A stretch of 64,000 nt of DNA, taken from contig CM074190.1 in NCBI GenBank assembly GCA_037179385.1, forward strand, positions 11,552,206-11,616,205, in the 5' to 3' direction. A program made the translations under genes and the position numbers. The notes under the pieces are model-generated. The model was not told the origin of the DNA. It worked only from the letters and a program-made list of their open reading frames with translations, and made no database searches. The DNA is from Holothuria scabra (lineage: Eukaryota > Echinodermata > Holothuroidea > Aspidochirotida > Holothuriidae). Shown here one piece after another: positions 48,552-61,200 of this stretch (the first letter of the stretch is position 1; each line of letters opens with the position of its first letter).

Positions 48552-49920
48552 TGAAAATGGTATACATTGCGCAATAATTTGTGATATCATTGTCTGATTG
48601 TTGAACTGCTAAAAAAACAGTCTTTGTATATTTTGTTTTTCTGAAAGTTGCTGCGCCTTTGTAACAATATTTGAAAGTACTCTTAATCCTGTGGGGAGGG
48701 GTAATTGAATTGATTTTGTCTTTTCTGAACAACATGTTATGCATGCAAAAAGGAAGCTTTCAAGGTCATAAAAACATGCTAATATCAGAAGAAAACAAAG
48801 CAGATAATGTGAGTTGTTTACTACAAAAAAAATTCACAAATGATTTCGCAATGGACTATTTTGTTTTAATTGAATAAATTTTAATATTTAATATTTGAAC
48901 AATGGAACGAGCTATGACACTAGGAGACTAGGAGTTAGATGAATAAGATTCATTATACAACCTTTGAAATATATATATTTAAAATTCTAGACTTTAGGCA
49001 CACTTTAAGTCTTTTTACATATTACTTTGTAATCGTCCATGACCCTTTCTGTACCCTCACTTTAAAGAAAGTAATCAAGTTCCAACATTTTATATGTGTC
49101 TGTCAGTAGGAAAATAAAAACTTTTTCAACATCATACATATTTATTTGTAAACCTATACCAACTTTCATTTCTTTATATTTACTATTGTTTTTTCTATAA
49201 TTTTGTACATTTGAAATGTTGGTTCCCCTTCATCTATTCTGGTGACGCCTATCGTAATCTATAAATGTGAATGCTAGCAAACGGTTTCTTTGACAACTCC
49301 CGCAAATAGAATTGTTTCAAAGTCAAGTTGCCTCCGTCATGATATAAACCACAAGCTGATTTTATAGCACAATATCGAGACTTGTTGAAGGCTATAAATC
49401 TGACATAGTTAGAGGCATAAGCAAGTGGCCGTTGTATGAACGATTTCCAGTAAAATAACCAAAACGTAGACTAGGTAAATTTACACATGTTTTTATTACA
49501 TCGATGAGTAAGAGAATGTTTGCCGTGTTTGACTATAAAATCAACTAAAGCCGAAGTGTCTTCGTGGAGCACCGTCACTTAGCACGTGATTTATTTACCA
49601 CTTGGAAATCTCGAGTATTCCAGCCCCACCCCCCTCCAGGCAGACTACGGTCCTGGCAACGCAACTAGTTTCGAGATTTCCCATTAAGTATTAATGGCAA
49701 CGTTTTTTATATAATTCTCTTTTTTCTCTCTTGGTCGACAGGCCTATCAACGAAACGTGTCTCAGTTCCGTTGAATCAGTGCCCGACCTGACGAGAGTTT
49801 TCTATGGGCAAAGTTTTTCACAAATAATCATCCAAATAGGTTAAGGCCTAACCATACACAACCTTTTTTGTCCTTAACAGTTTTTTTTTTTTTTTTGATT
49901 ATACAAATTGAGTTTTTCTA
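48552..49920. other. No gene recognised
   Basis: AT-rich spacer with a T run at 49880-49896. Confidence 0.5.
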
Positions 49921-50049
49921 TACTCACCTTGAAGCAATAAGCTGAGATTGTATCTGGATGAGGATGAATTTCAGACAATTGTGGGAGGGGGTTCAGTAAG
50001 AGGGTTAGGAGAATTGGTACTGTGTGGGGTGAGAGAACTGGGCCTTTAA
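49921..50049 (-). mobile_element. MITE family E, copy 3 (truncated)
   Basis: AAGCTGAGATTGTATCTGGATG, AATTTCAGACAATTGTGGGA and TGGGGTGAGAGAACTGGGCC are reverse complements of the family E 5' half. It ends at CCTTTAA and abuts SINE fragment 6 directly, so it may have inserted into the SINE. Confidence 0.72.
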
Positions 50050-50125
50050 GTCGGGCCGGTCACGGCCTTTTCCAGTTGTGGCTCACTGGCTTGTTTTCCC
50101 TACTCCACTGCTTCCTCGGAACATA
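50050..50125 (-). mobile_element. SINE family fragment 6
   Basis: AGTCGGGCCGGTCACGGCCT, TTTCCAGTTGTGGCTCACTG and GCTTGTTTTCCCTACTCCAC match the SINE body. The left side is cut exactly at the end of the family E MITE. Confidence 0.66.
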
Positions 50126-51841
50126 GGGATGTCGGAACACGGAGATGTAAGTATATATGGTCTGGAGGTCAATATGTTGGTCAAGCTCCGTGCATGGACG
50201 TACAAGTAAAAGTTTAAAATAAATGTATGTTATTTAGCGTGCTGCTAGGCCGCGGGATTACTTGAAGGGTACCCCAAGTATATGGACACAGTCAGGATCA
50301 GTCGAGTACGTAGGCCATTAGATCAAACATCTGATCATGTGTTTGAGTAGATAAATAACACATAGTCCAAACTGAATCTCTTTAATGGTATCGGAATCGC
50401 ATCCTTATTCACCGTAATCTGATCGGATTGAAGGAGTTACCCGGACTCGACATTCCATGATATGTATTACAAGCGCAGATAGTTGGAAAAAATCGGTCCC
50501 GCATGGATGAATTCATGGTACTCACCTCGCCCTCTACCTACTATTATTTTTTTTTTTCAGAAAAATCAAAACCAGCTTCCAACTCCATCAAACTGGGTTC
50601 AAATTTTCAGCGTTAATACTGTACACAAATATTCTACAAATATCGACATTTTAAGACAAACCCCTTTCTGTTCGTTGATTCCGGAATGGTGTTTGCGGCA
50701 AGAAATAAAATAACTTCTATGCTAATCTAGTTTCACTTACTTTTTTGATATTTTGTCTCAAATGATGCCTTGTAATGCTAGTACGGTAGTTCCTAATTCA
50801 AATTATTAGACAAATGAAATACCGAGTACCAACCAGGTAAAGAATCAACGTTTTGTGCGAGTCGATACCGGTAGTGTTGTTTGAAGTAGGGCCAAATACA
50901 ACGGGATTCAAATTAAAGCGGTACCGATATATAGTCTACGTATTCCATATCTGCACCGGACGATTTATTCAAATATACGAGACGTACGGTAATACTTTCT
51001 TCTTCAAAAGTACGTAGAATAATTAAGACTATATATACTTCTGTACAAATATCTGATACAAAATGAAGTAGCCGATTTACATTTTTCAATATCCCTTTAG
51101 CCTTTCTTTGGCAGATTAATGAAACTTTGAAATAATGGGCTTATTTCTAACTGAAAATATCAATTTACGAACTTTAAAAGCCTTTTACGGGGTGGTGCCT
51201 GGTGTGAAATAACCATCTAAATAGGGGAACTAAGGAGGACCATGCATGATCCGAACTTGAAAAAGGATCAAATAATGGGAAAATGGCCCAAAGGTGATTA
51301 CTTTAAACTTGATTACTTTCAGACGTTTTAGGCACAACATTGGACCGTTTTCGCAATGGATATCTCGCAAATCGCCCCACACAGATTCCGTCTGCCTTGT
51401 CACACTGCAACAACCCCATGATGACACAGCCATCGGAAATGGGTCTGAGGATAGGAGGACTTGGCTAAGGGGGCAGTGAAGAGTAAACAAGCTTGCTTTC
51501 TCATTGAAGTATTTAATTAATTTCAGTCTATGGGGGCACTGTAGTTAGTAGTATTTGACCTTCCTATACAAATTATAACGTTACAACATGTCACAGAAAG
51601 TACCTTACCGCGGCGGTCATGTGATAAGCGATATCAAAATTTTCAATCTTGGCCTCAAATACAGTTTAAATACAGGTCCATTTTTGATAAGTGAGTTTCG
51701 TTTCCAAGTTATTGTTTGGGGATTGTTTTTTAAATAAAATTACCCGTACAACCAATAAAAATTTGACAAACGAGTTTTTTTTCATTTCTCGAGATTGTGA
51801 TGACCTAGCCCAGTAGCCCTAGTCGGTGCCATGCAGGTCGG
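50126..51841. other. No gene recognised
   Basis: Starts with GGAACATAGGGATGTC and GGAACACGGAGATGTA, a short repeated motif also seen at 30.06-30.26 kb. The rest is unique-looking, without convincing frames. Confidence 0.45.
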
Positions 51842-52100
51842 CTGATAGTGTTTTAGCCAGGTAGCAGGGACCATGTTTGCTTGTACGATTATAACCAGGA
51901 GAGTTGGAGCCTAATTATTATTTCAACCTTGCGTGGAACACCTCACAGAGGATTCTGTTTGACTGTAGTAATATCTCCAAGTGAGTTAATTTACCCTTAT
52001 CTACCTTATACTCAAAATATATATACTGATAGTGTTGTAGCCAGGTAACAGGGACCATGTTTGCTTGTACGATTATAACCAGGAGAGTTGGAGCCTAATT
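51842..52100 (+). repeat. Direct repeat, 75-bp units 184 bp apart
   Basis: CTGATAGTGTTTTAGCCAGG at 51842 and CTGATAGTGTTGTAGCCAGG at 52026. Both continue through GGGACCATGTTTGCTTGTAC to GAGTTGGAGCCTAATT (ends 51916 and 52100), with two mismatches. The DNA between them is not repeated. Confidence 0.92.
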
Positions 52101-53045
52101 CACACAAACCTTCTCACATCACTGTCACAGAGTGTCATACCGCTTTAACAGCAGAATAATTATAAAAAAGTATTTCAAAAATGAAAAGAAATCGGCGGAA
52201 ACGAAAAGCTATCCCGTAGACAAAACAATTAAGTGTAATTTAACATGACGATACAAACTAAACGCAAAAAAGTTGTTAACATTGTCGGTGTTCATTCCAA
52301 CACGATAGTTGTGACGTGTTTGCATGACCTCGACAAATGCACTTTTCGGGAGATATAGGGTCACACGAACAACTTCGAATGCTTGTTAGTAGCCCTTGTT
52401 TGAAGCGAAAGTTAATGACGTCACTGACCGCCACCTCGCTCACACCGACAGCCTTACCGTGGCCTTCCCGTCAAGCGTGAGCAAAGAACAAGGTATTCAT
52501 TGTTCACGGATTGGAGGCAAGAATTCGTGGCTAATTAAACTACGTCGTTTCTCCTGTAAGGTAAATTTACCACAGAATCGTTTGCGTTTCGCCGTCCCCA
52601 TTGGGCGCCACGCGTACTTTAATCATATACTGAAGGCCAAACCGTTAAACGATGTAGCCTTACGTGAGAAAATGCCACTGTTATTCCCAGCTTTCATTCA
52701 GTTTTATAAGCTAAGGTGACTTGAGAAATAATATTGTTTTGATTCATAATTACATATTTTTTTTTATGAAAATGAGGGAGCCACCTGGTCAGTTCGCACA
52801 GTCCATCCTAACAAATGGACCAACAAGTCACATGTTTGTAAGTTGGCTAACATGTTCAAGGCTGCCATCCCCCAAAATATGTGAGCGTGACCCACTTAAA
52901 AGTTTAAGGTCTTTGGAATGGTTTCTGCTTGTCACTGTACGGCCTGCAGCCGTATGTGTATACGTAGCATTGTCGAATTTGTTAAATTAGAAAATGATCC
53001 AGGAAGATAAAACTCAAAGCCAGCGAAGTTGATATAAATATGATA
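52101..53045. other. No gene confirmed; plus-strand open stretch at 52396-52719
   Basis: The 107-codon plus-strand frame has a mixed composition and no family I recognise. It has no repeat character that I can see either. It could be chance or an exon fragment. Confidence 0.3.
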
Positions 53046-53157
53046 CCAGGTATTCGCCTGCGTAGCGCCTCTGTGGCTGCATCCACCTTAAGCCTGAGGC
53101 TGCCGCCCCTTTTACGTAGCGATAAGCTGGACTATGAGCCACGCGGGCTAACCAGGT
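53046..53157. mobile_element. Short MITE family H, copy 2
   Basis: Begins CAGGTATTCGCCTGCGTAGC and ends GCCACGCGGGCTAACCAGG, an imperfect inverted repeat. The centre reads GCTGCCGCCCCTTTTACGTAGCGATAAGCTG, shortened here to its key blocks GCTGCCGCCC and GTAGCGATAAGCTG. Confidence 0.62.
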
Positions 53158-53409
53158 ATATGATAGTTTGCAGAACATTTTTTTCCTTCGTGACAGTAAA
53201 CTTCTGTAACTTCTTAAATAAAATACATGAAAACCATACATGTAAATCTTAGATTGTGGAGAAGGGTCGCAGTCTGCTTTGATCACCGTCCTGGGAGTTT
53301 TGGAACTTGGAAGTGAAATAAACATTGTAATTAATACATTCCTCGGCAGAAGTATCGGGATCATACGCAGGCTCCGTGCCCCTCTCCAAGATACGGGCTT
53401 GCTGAGTTA

Positions 53410-53623
53410 AAGGAAAAATGCAGTCATCCCAACTTGGAAAAGTTGTAGACTATCCTGTTTCATGATTGGCTCTTTAGAGTCAGTATTTAATCTCTTCAAA
53501 TGTGAAATCTAATAGGACTACCTGCTGAGTTTACCTTGAAAATGTAATACCGAAAATCTAAAATCATGAAAGATTTTTTGGTTGATGTTTCAAAACAAGT
53601 TTAGGACTACTGCTCTTAATCTT
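53410..53623 (+). mobile_element. MITE family B, copy 5
   Basis: Starts AAGGAAAAATGCAGTCATCC and ends TTTAGGACTACTGCTC. It shares ATCCTGTTTCATGATTGGCT and GTTTACCTTGAAAATG with the family but is shorter, with internal loss of the AAGAGAAATAACAAG block. Confidence 0.72.
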
Positions 53624-53848
53624 TAGATAGATACCGGTATATATCAAATGCAATAATGGTTGCTCTACTTTCCAAATACTGTGAGAACATTGATCAAGAA
53701 ACGATTTGGAGTGAGAGCCATTTCTCCCATTGAGGGATTTATATTCGAAATGTAACAAAATACAGTAGCAAATACACACCCCCATATTCATGCAAAATAT
53801 TTTTTAATTATGGTAATGCTAACAGGCAGTTTTAATCATGTACACTTT

Positions 53849-54227
53849 AAAGAGGCTCATTGAGTTTGTTCATGAAATTCAACAATTTTTTTCCAAACCT
53901 GTTCAGTTTTCTCCACATACCTATGACAAATGGTCAAACTTAGACAACCCCAATATACATACATACATACATACATACAAATAATGTTTTATGAGTGATA
54001 ACTTAACGGTTCAATACAAATTTCAAAAATTTGTGACCAGACACTTTTTCAAATTATATACAAAAACATTACAAGCCAGGACACGATCAAATTCAGAATT
54101 TTAACTTTTCCTGTGACTATTGGATATGAAACTTGACTCAATATGTTATCTATGAGCATTATCATGTGACAGTGATCCTTTACCAATCTTATTTCGTCAT
54201 CGATATTAACTCAATGAGCCCCTTTAA
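53849..54227. mobile_element. MITE family C, copy 3 (cleanest ends)
   Basis: Begins TTTAAAGAGGCTCATTGAG and ends CTCAATGAGCCCCTTTAAGG, a perfect inverted terminal core of more than 12 bp. It contains an ACAT microsatellite (53955-53978) not expanded in copies 1 and 2. That shows repeat growth after dispersal. Confidence 0.82.
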
Positions 54228-55333
54228 GGGAGCTAACGTTGTCAGGGGTTTCCTTGGTTACGGGCTTTCAAATACCATGTCGGAGCTGCTGCACTGAGAT
54301 ATTACTTCACTATTTCCTATATGGTGTTGTTACAATGATCAACAATTTTCATCTATCACACACTTGTTAGAATGACACTCTTTCTGCTTTTTGGTATATA
54401 CTTCCCCTGGCTTTCTGGTAAAAAGCCGAAAGGCGAAAACCAAACCTTACGTTCAATGAGTTCTGCCAACCCCCACCCCCAGCCGCCCCAAACAAAGGAG
54501 CTGCATCTCCTGAAAGGGCTAAAACTAAAAGCTTATATGATCAACCCTCCGAGGACCTACAAACCACTGCAGGTCATTTCATGAAGGGTAAAAGAATATA
54601 AAATTGTAATTTGCTGACCATTTCGTTGTAAAAAATTTCTTGCCGTTTGTATAGTATGGATTAAAGTGTGATTGGCCAAGGAATGAAACGATTGAACTTA
54701 ACACAACGAAGTCCGTATCGATTCAATCTGGGGCAATGCCAGTTAAACAACAACAGAAACATTATTTGAAAGCAAAAGACAAACTTATCTTCGGCTCGTT
54801 AGAACGGTATAAAATGACCAGTTCTGGTTGGAAAACGAAATACAATCTCCGAAACGGTGGTGTTTAATTTTATATGTCGCGCGTGCCAGACTATTAGTCC
54901 TATACCACGCGCCAGTGATATTCATTTCCATAACAATTGGTCCGTCTGGAATTTGCAAATCGAAATCTATCCTAGCTTTTTAGAACTAAGCTACCAGTTT
55001 TCCAATCGTTGTTATAGTGCGTTGTTTTGGCGTGTTCAGAGTTCCGTTGCTTAATTAGATCTCCTATTGTCTATATCATTGTCTTTCTATTGCATGTTTA
55101 AATCAACGGTCATGTTGCCCGTGGCGTCTGGTCGACGCCCCGCGTCCCTAGACCAGCCTGAGATTTGAGAAGGATGTTGTTTACGCCCCACACGTCTTAA
55201 TTTCATGGGTTAGTCTTGGATGATAAAAGACAGTTCAACATGTACGAATAGTTTTAAATCTCCGAATTTGCATTTGTATACTTCAACTTGTTGATCGTGT
55301 AACTTACCAACAGCATAAGAACGAGATACCTTG
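54228..55333. other. No gene recognised
   Basis: Unique-looking non-coding DNA between a family C MITE and a family H MITE. Confidence 0.5.
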
Positions 55334-55431
55334 CTGGTAGCCTGCGTAGCTGCAGCCCCCTTCAGGTTTTTCGTAGCGATGAGCTGAACGAAAAGGTTTC
55401 GTCCGCTCCGCGGGCTACCTGGCTGGAAACC
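55334..55431. mobile_element. Short MITE family H, copy 3
   Basis: About 98 bp. Begins GCTGGTAGCCTGCGTAGC and ends GCTCCGCGGGCTACCTGGC, so the inverted terminal repeat is about 13 bp. Contains GTAGCGATGAGCTGAACGAA as in copy 1. Confidence 0.68.
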
Positions 55432-56272
55432 TAAAGGGCAAGAGTATTCGCTCAAACTTATTTTCAAACATTAGCTTATTTTCATCACTACCATGTTCTT
55501 AAGAACTTACTCGGTTTTACATTTACAATACCTCTAATTATATCTCAGAACGTATTCCATATCCAACGTAGCATGTAACTCCCCATAATAAGTCACAATT
55601 CAGTGAAAAAATATTGTCACGTGACTGTCAAGAGCCGTTCGACTTGAAACAGGGTAGACTACTCTGCTACTAAACTAATTCAAGTTGGAATGAATTCATT
55701 TCTACTTTAAAATTGTAACTGTACATCGATGCAGCTCTAGCACACTAAATCTGTGTAAAAACGTAGATTCAATGTGGAACAATAGTTTCTTCCTTGTGGA
55801 CCATTAGAAGAAGATTTTCAAATCTGTTCTCAAAAAATACGGTAAATAGTTTTTTGGATCATACAAACAGTTGAAACATTTCAACAACTCTTCGGTATAC
55901 GGAAATAAGTGAGAAACCGTCAAAACGTTCTGACGTATACCACATTAAATGCACTGTAATACATCATTGTCTTTAAAAGATTTGGCAGCTCTTGAAAAAC
56001 GGATCCTTCAGGTTGATAAAAAAACCAGCAGTGCCTCCAAAAATCCTTCCCTCTTCAATCCAATTCCCTAAACTTACTTTGTTGCAAACGGACAATTTCT
56101 TCACCCAAGCTTTCAAAGATTCGTATGCAACTTCCGAAACCCTTAAAATGCATATTTTCTTTACAGAATTTAAACCTAGTGTTATTTTATTGTTGAGCCT
56201 GAATAATATTATGAGCTTTTTCATAGTAAGTTAGGTTGGTATACTTAAAACGCAATATTTCTCATTAAATCT
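55432..56272. other. No gene recognised
   Basis: Non-coding DNA. Frames on both strands at 55973-56234 overlap each other and have no motif. Confidence 0.5.
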
Positions 56273-56464
56273 GAACCATGGGCACAGGCATGTCGACCAT
56301 AAATACGTTAGATCAGGGTTGTCTTTTCGCGGGTCGGACCGTGGCCCGCCGGCCGTAGGTTGGACAACCCTGATCTAACGTATTTATGGTCGACATGCCT
56401 GTGCCCATGGTTCATCAGGGTTGTCCAACCTACGGCCGGCGGGCCACGGTCCGACCCGCGAAAA
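56273..56464. repeat. Compound inverted duplication spanning hAT 5' end and host flank
   Basis: 56324-56413 is the exact reverse complement of 41 bp of host flank (56273-56313) joined to the first 49 bp of the element (56416-56464). Two mutually exclusive hairpins result. One pairs 56273-56323 with 56363-56413 (51 bp each), the other pairs 56324-56372 with 56416-56464 (49 bp each). I see no mismatch in either. Confidence 0.95.
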
Positions 56465-56849
56465 GGTTGCATCCGGCCCGTCAGAAATAATCTATATTGC
56501 AAAGTTATTCAATATGTAGATTAATTGATGACAACTTTCGGCTTCGCCGTCCGCTATGGCATGCTTACTTTTGAATGAAATAATTCATTTCAAATGTCTG
56601 TTACATTTAGCTACATTGGAGTGTTGTCCACAGGGGCGGGTTGAGAATGATTCAGGAGGAATATCAAAAAAAAACTTTGTCCCAATATTCTGCCAAACAC
56701 CATCAATTTTTGCTAAAATTTATTTATTTGTTCAATCAAAAACGAAAATGAATCAGTGTTCCCTACGCTCAATGATTGCATTTGGTGCCTTGGACGTCCA
56801 TCACAACCATTACATGTGGACCACCGCTGCGAAAGATTGGACAACACTG
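56314..56849 (+). mobile_element. Non-autonomous hAT element with perfect 8-bp target duplication and a rearranged 5' end
   Basis: Ends CAGGGTTGTC and GATTGGACAACACTG form the inverted terminal repeat. CGTTAGAT flanks both sides (56306-56313 and 56850-56857). The sequence CCAACCTACGGCCGGCGGGCC just inside the intact end at 56416 is typical of hAT MITE termini, described here by its core CTACGGCC. Without the 102-bp insertion at 56314-56415 (see next entry) the element would be about 434 bp. No transposase. Confidence 0.92.
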
Positions 56850-56884
56850 CGTTAGATTATTCTTTGAAGCATGTCATAAGTTTT

Positions 56885-57158
56885 AAGGTCAAGAGCAACC
56901 CCCCCCCCAAAAAAAAAAAAAAAAAAAAAAAAACTTTCAAGCAAGAGGTAAAAATCACAGTTTTCTATTTATTTCTCATCAGAGCATTTTTCATCATAGT
57001 ATATTTTTTGCATATTCAAGGTAAACCCAGCAGTTTCTTCTAGTAGGCCTAAATTTCACATTTGAGACAAAATGTTTTCACATGACTCTCAACAGCCAAT
57101 TATGAAACAGGATAGTATACTACACTACTTCAAGCTGGGGTGATTGATCTTGCCCTTT
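56885..57158 (-). mobile_element. MITE family B, copy 6
   Basis: Reverse-complement copy with AAGGTAAACCCAGCAG, TTCACATGACTCTCAACAGCC, CAATTATGAAACAGGATAGT and the end TTGCCCTTTAA. An A run of about 24 bases preceded by a C run (56898-56931) has expanded near one terminus. Confidence 0.75.
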
Positions 57159-57520
57159 AATCAGTTTTCACAGAGCTGGTGAAGACGGGGGGGGGGGGGT
57201 GTGACACACTTGCTATAGTTGCAGTAAGATATTTCAGTATTTGATAATTAACAATCGGTCCCTCGACTGACAACTGTAATGTTTGCATAACTGTTGATAA
57301 AACCCTTTAATAACGCAACTTGACCCTGACCTTATAGTCACGTGGGCCAACACGTTTTAATGTTTTGTATTTCTCTATAATGTTCTGGAATTTTGAATTA
57401 CTGTGTTGGAAAAAGTTTCACACGGTTCAATTGACTGCGACTGAACCGAGAATGGTAACTTAGGAGGGGGTCTTTTGAAATTTGCGGACTAGTTCGATGT
57501 ATTTATTATTTAACTTATCC
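57159..57520. other. No gene recognised; G run
   Basis: Spacer with a G run at 57187-57199. Confidence 0.5.
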
Positions 57521-58202
57521 CAGTGACGCAGCTGGACATTTTTCTGGGGGGGGGGGGGAGCACTCACATTTTCCGAATCTTTTACCGCCCCAGCACCATT
57601 CTTTAGGGAAGGTACCGTAATTTTTTCTGCCCACCAAGCCCGCGGCGGAAGTTTTTGCACTTTTTAGACAAATATTTGATATTTAGAACTCTTGAAATCT
57701 TGAGGTGTTACTGGACAATCTGTATTTGGCTTGCCAAATTTGAGATGCGCGGCAACCAAAGATCGTTGTTGCTACATAAGGCGTACGAACTGAGGCTCTT
57801 CGACGACATTTTAAAAGTCAAGTGCTTATATTGGCGAAAATCTGGAATTTTATGAAAGAAGATTACTGAAAATAGCTCCTAAGTTGCAGGTATCACTGAT
57901 GACATGGTGAAACATGACAAATTTCCTATTTTGTCATTTCCACATCTGGGAAAGTTAACCAAGCTCATATATAGACGAGCATTACTGCATTGCAGGAATT
58001 GCAATTGGCGGAAAATTTTGTCTTTTGGAAACAAATAATCACAAATATTGAGCTTTTATTGGAGAGAATTCGGAATTTTATGAAGTAAAGTTGGGAGCAT
58101 TTACCATGTTGTTGACTGGTATCTTGAATGTAAAATTTTCGAATTTTTCAATTTTCACAGTCAGGAGGCAATCGTCCCTGCCTTCCTGCATCTACGCCAC
58201 TG
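57521..58202 (+). mobile_element. Candidate hAT-like element without visible target duplication
   Basis: Begins CAGTGACGCAGCTGGA and ends TGCATCTACGCCACTG, an imperfect inverted repeat of hAT type. Flanking octamers ACTTATCC and CCATGGTC do not match. Internal GCTTATATTGG and GGAATTTTATGAA blocks occur at 57825-57860 and again at 58050-58085. They are also seen at 20.6 and 47.65 kb, so this is a dispersed family. Confidence 0.55.
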
Positions 58203-61200
58203 CCATGGTCTATTTTTTACTGTCATGAGATGTTTGTGTAATAATATTTACTTACATTTTGACAAAACAATTGTTCTTTTTTTTTTGAAGTAACGTTTTA
58301 TATCTGCCTTCAAATACATATATACAAACAAATATGTACAGAGTTTTGATAAATAATAATAATATTTACAAGTATTTACCGTTATATATGTAACTAAACA
58401 CCAGTAATCAGGTATTTTCAACAGTACATTTTACATTGCAATATTGAAAAAAAAAACAGAATAAACTGTCAGTGCAATACAAATGAAAGGAATTATTAAA
58501 AAAAAAGTTGACAAAACAATTATTCTAAGTTGTAAATAACAATAATATGTTATAAATTAAACGAGATGTCAAGACATTTAGCTTAAATTCCACCCGCCCC
58601 TCGAACAGTTGTATATATCTGTGGGAACACAGTAATTTATAATAGATATTTGCTCGAACTTTAGAATCGCCATTGATGCACCGCAGACTGACAAGTAAAC
58701 TAACACACAAATTGATAGGACACAAAAGGACCTTCTTGTCAAAAAGATAAAACTTTGCTTACGTCACCCAGTACAAAAGAGACAAGCGAAATAGGTTTGT
58801 AGTCTATTTATAATGAACAAGATTGTACACATCTCGTCTCAAGTCGCGTGGCACGGGGAAGCAGGGCTCGACAATAAAAGGCCATGGTTTTTCCTGACAA
58901 TAAGATTTGACGGGTCTTTTATATTACAAGAGTGACCTACAAAATGGAGCACTGTTGTTGTACACGGTTCGGCTGGCAATAGGATGTTTGTCCCCAATTG
59001 CAATACTACAATAGTAACAATACCTAAACTCCACGAGACAAAAAATAGAGCACGCCAACTGTATTTGAGGTTCGGATGTGAGCCACATTGTCCCATGTCC
59101 CTGGTTGACCCGATGTTTCATTCAACTTCACAAAGGAGAAAGCTCTCCCTTTCTTTTTGATACAAAGGGTCTAGACTATAGGAACTTAAATTTAGATACA
59201 AGGGGATTTCCCTACACAGGGCTCTCTGTCGTGTGCTGTTGATATGTACTGAATTTAGATGCTCAGGTCTAAGCCGAAACACCAGAATCCCTCGCCTCAT
59301 AATATACTGTATTGGGGCTACCTTATTATCTAACTTGTTCCATTTAACTCTCAGGATCATTATCTATATCGGTCCATGCGCTAAAATGAAATAACATACA
59401 TGAAATAAGAACACTGAGCTTAAAACCGAAACGGGACTATAATGCTATCGGGGCTAAAATTGACTTCTTATCCTTCGTACGCATACTGTAATACACGGAC
59501 GTACAAACACACATACATGCAAGCACACACAAAAATGAGACCCAAAGTTTATTAACTACAAGATAGCATGTCTAAGAACGAACTTAGTATCATTTGAGAA
59601 GATATTCAAACAAGTAAATAAATAAACGTCTTTTTACAAGACAAAACACTGCAACGGTACCGGTAATAATTGAAGAGCCGTCACGATTTGACACAAGTTA
59701 TTATACAGAGACAGATAGCATGACACGGCATGGGCAGCTGGATTTAATGTTCACCCAACCAAATCATTATGTTGTACAAGTTGGTCGTCATACCAGGGCC
59801 AAAAAACGGACGGATGAAAAAGCGTAAAAAGGATAGAAAACACATCGCTTCAAGTGAAATCTTTTAGGTGCCCATTCAACGTATGGCAGCAATGTTCAGT
59901 GTCCCCCGATCGGACTAGCTTAGACACTGAACCCTACTGCCAATACAAGCCCACTGCAAATGAGCCAACAGTTCCACTTGGGGTTCATTGTAGTCGCTTT
60001 GGGCCCAGTCATCACAGCGGTCCTACGATTGTCAATCGTCCTCATCCCCGAAAGCCCGGTGGTCCCATGCAGGCAATGGCAACTCTGCCTAAATTAGGTT
60101 ATCTTACAACCACACAGTACATATACTGGGGTAATGTAAATAGGCTTGTATGGGAACCGACACCCGGAGTGACATGTCCAATCGTCCATATCAAAATAAA
60201 CAAAATATGGGAATATTCCGTGAAAAGGTTTGAAAAAAGAAAATTAAGTCCAGTATTTTTTGTAGGTATACAATTAACAATACATCTACAAAATGGCAAC
60301 CGGGTTTTACACAATAGATGCAAACTAAAATTGCATGACTGGTGAAACGTTTAGCTGCCACTCGTAGAAATTTCATTGACATAGCGGTTGCAGAGAAGTG
60401 GTTTTGCGCCAAAACAAACCACTTTTGTATGTTGACGGGGAAAACTTGAGACCACGCTATTGTTTGCCCTTCAAGACCTTAGTAAATGTATTTGTTTTAG
60501 AAAAGGCAAAAAGTATTTGCCCAAGAGCCTACCTTTGGGCTCTTAAATCAACCAACGGGACAAATTCCTACCCCTCGGCTCTGTTTACCCGGTAGTTGGG
60601 CAAACATTTGACAAACTTAGATGAGAGCTTCTGAGGAAATTGAAGTGTCTTTGGGAAAGAGCTTTGTGAATCATTCGGTACCTTTCCCGAAAAAAATGTT
60701 TTAAAAACTATGAAACGACTCAGACAAATCCCTTAAATGGTGTTATGTGTGGTGCACAAATGAACTGGCAAATAGACTAGACACCACCACCCATCGTACC
60801 CCACTTAACCCTTCATTCCATAATCAAGCCGTTAGTAGTTGGCCCTACAAATGTACCTGTCTACAATGAAATAAGCTGTTTAATTTGACTGATGTAAAAC
60901 TTACTCTACTTCTAAAACTGAACATCAACGGTATATTTGTCTGTAGTGTTTATGTGCAGTGGAATTTCGAACTTGGGTCTATCTCTGTGAATTTGAGCGG
61001 TACAAAATTCGACTCTTAAAAACAATATTGACTCGAACAATAACATAAAAATCTGTCACGCGAAGTAGGCTGAACATTTGGAGGGCACAATTGATCTTGC
61101 ATAGAAATGTCGTTTATTAAAACGTGTAGAAATGGTTCACTTGATCTATACAAATTAGTTACCGTACTGCTTGCTATAGTCTGTTCATATATATTATATT

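Noticed and set aside
59854..60345. 163-codon plus-strand frame, longest outside SoxB1
   Set aside because: No domain, no repeated residue pattern, and AT-driven Ile/Lys content in its second half. The opposite strand has a short frame ending in a hydrophobic stretch preceded by a TTTAG acceptor-like site at about 60096, but that is too weak to call an exon.
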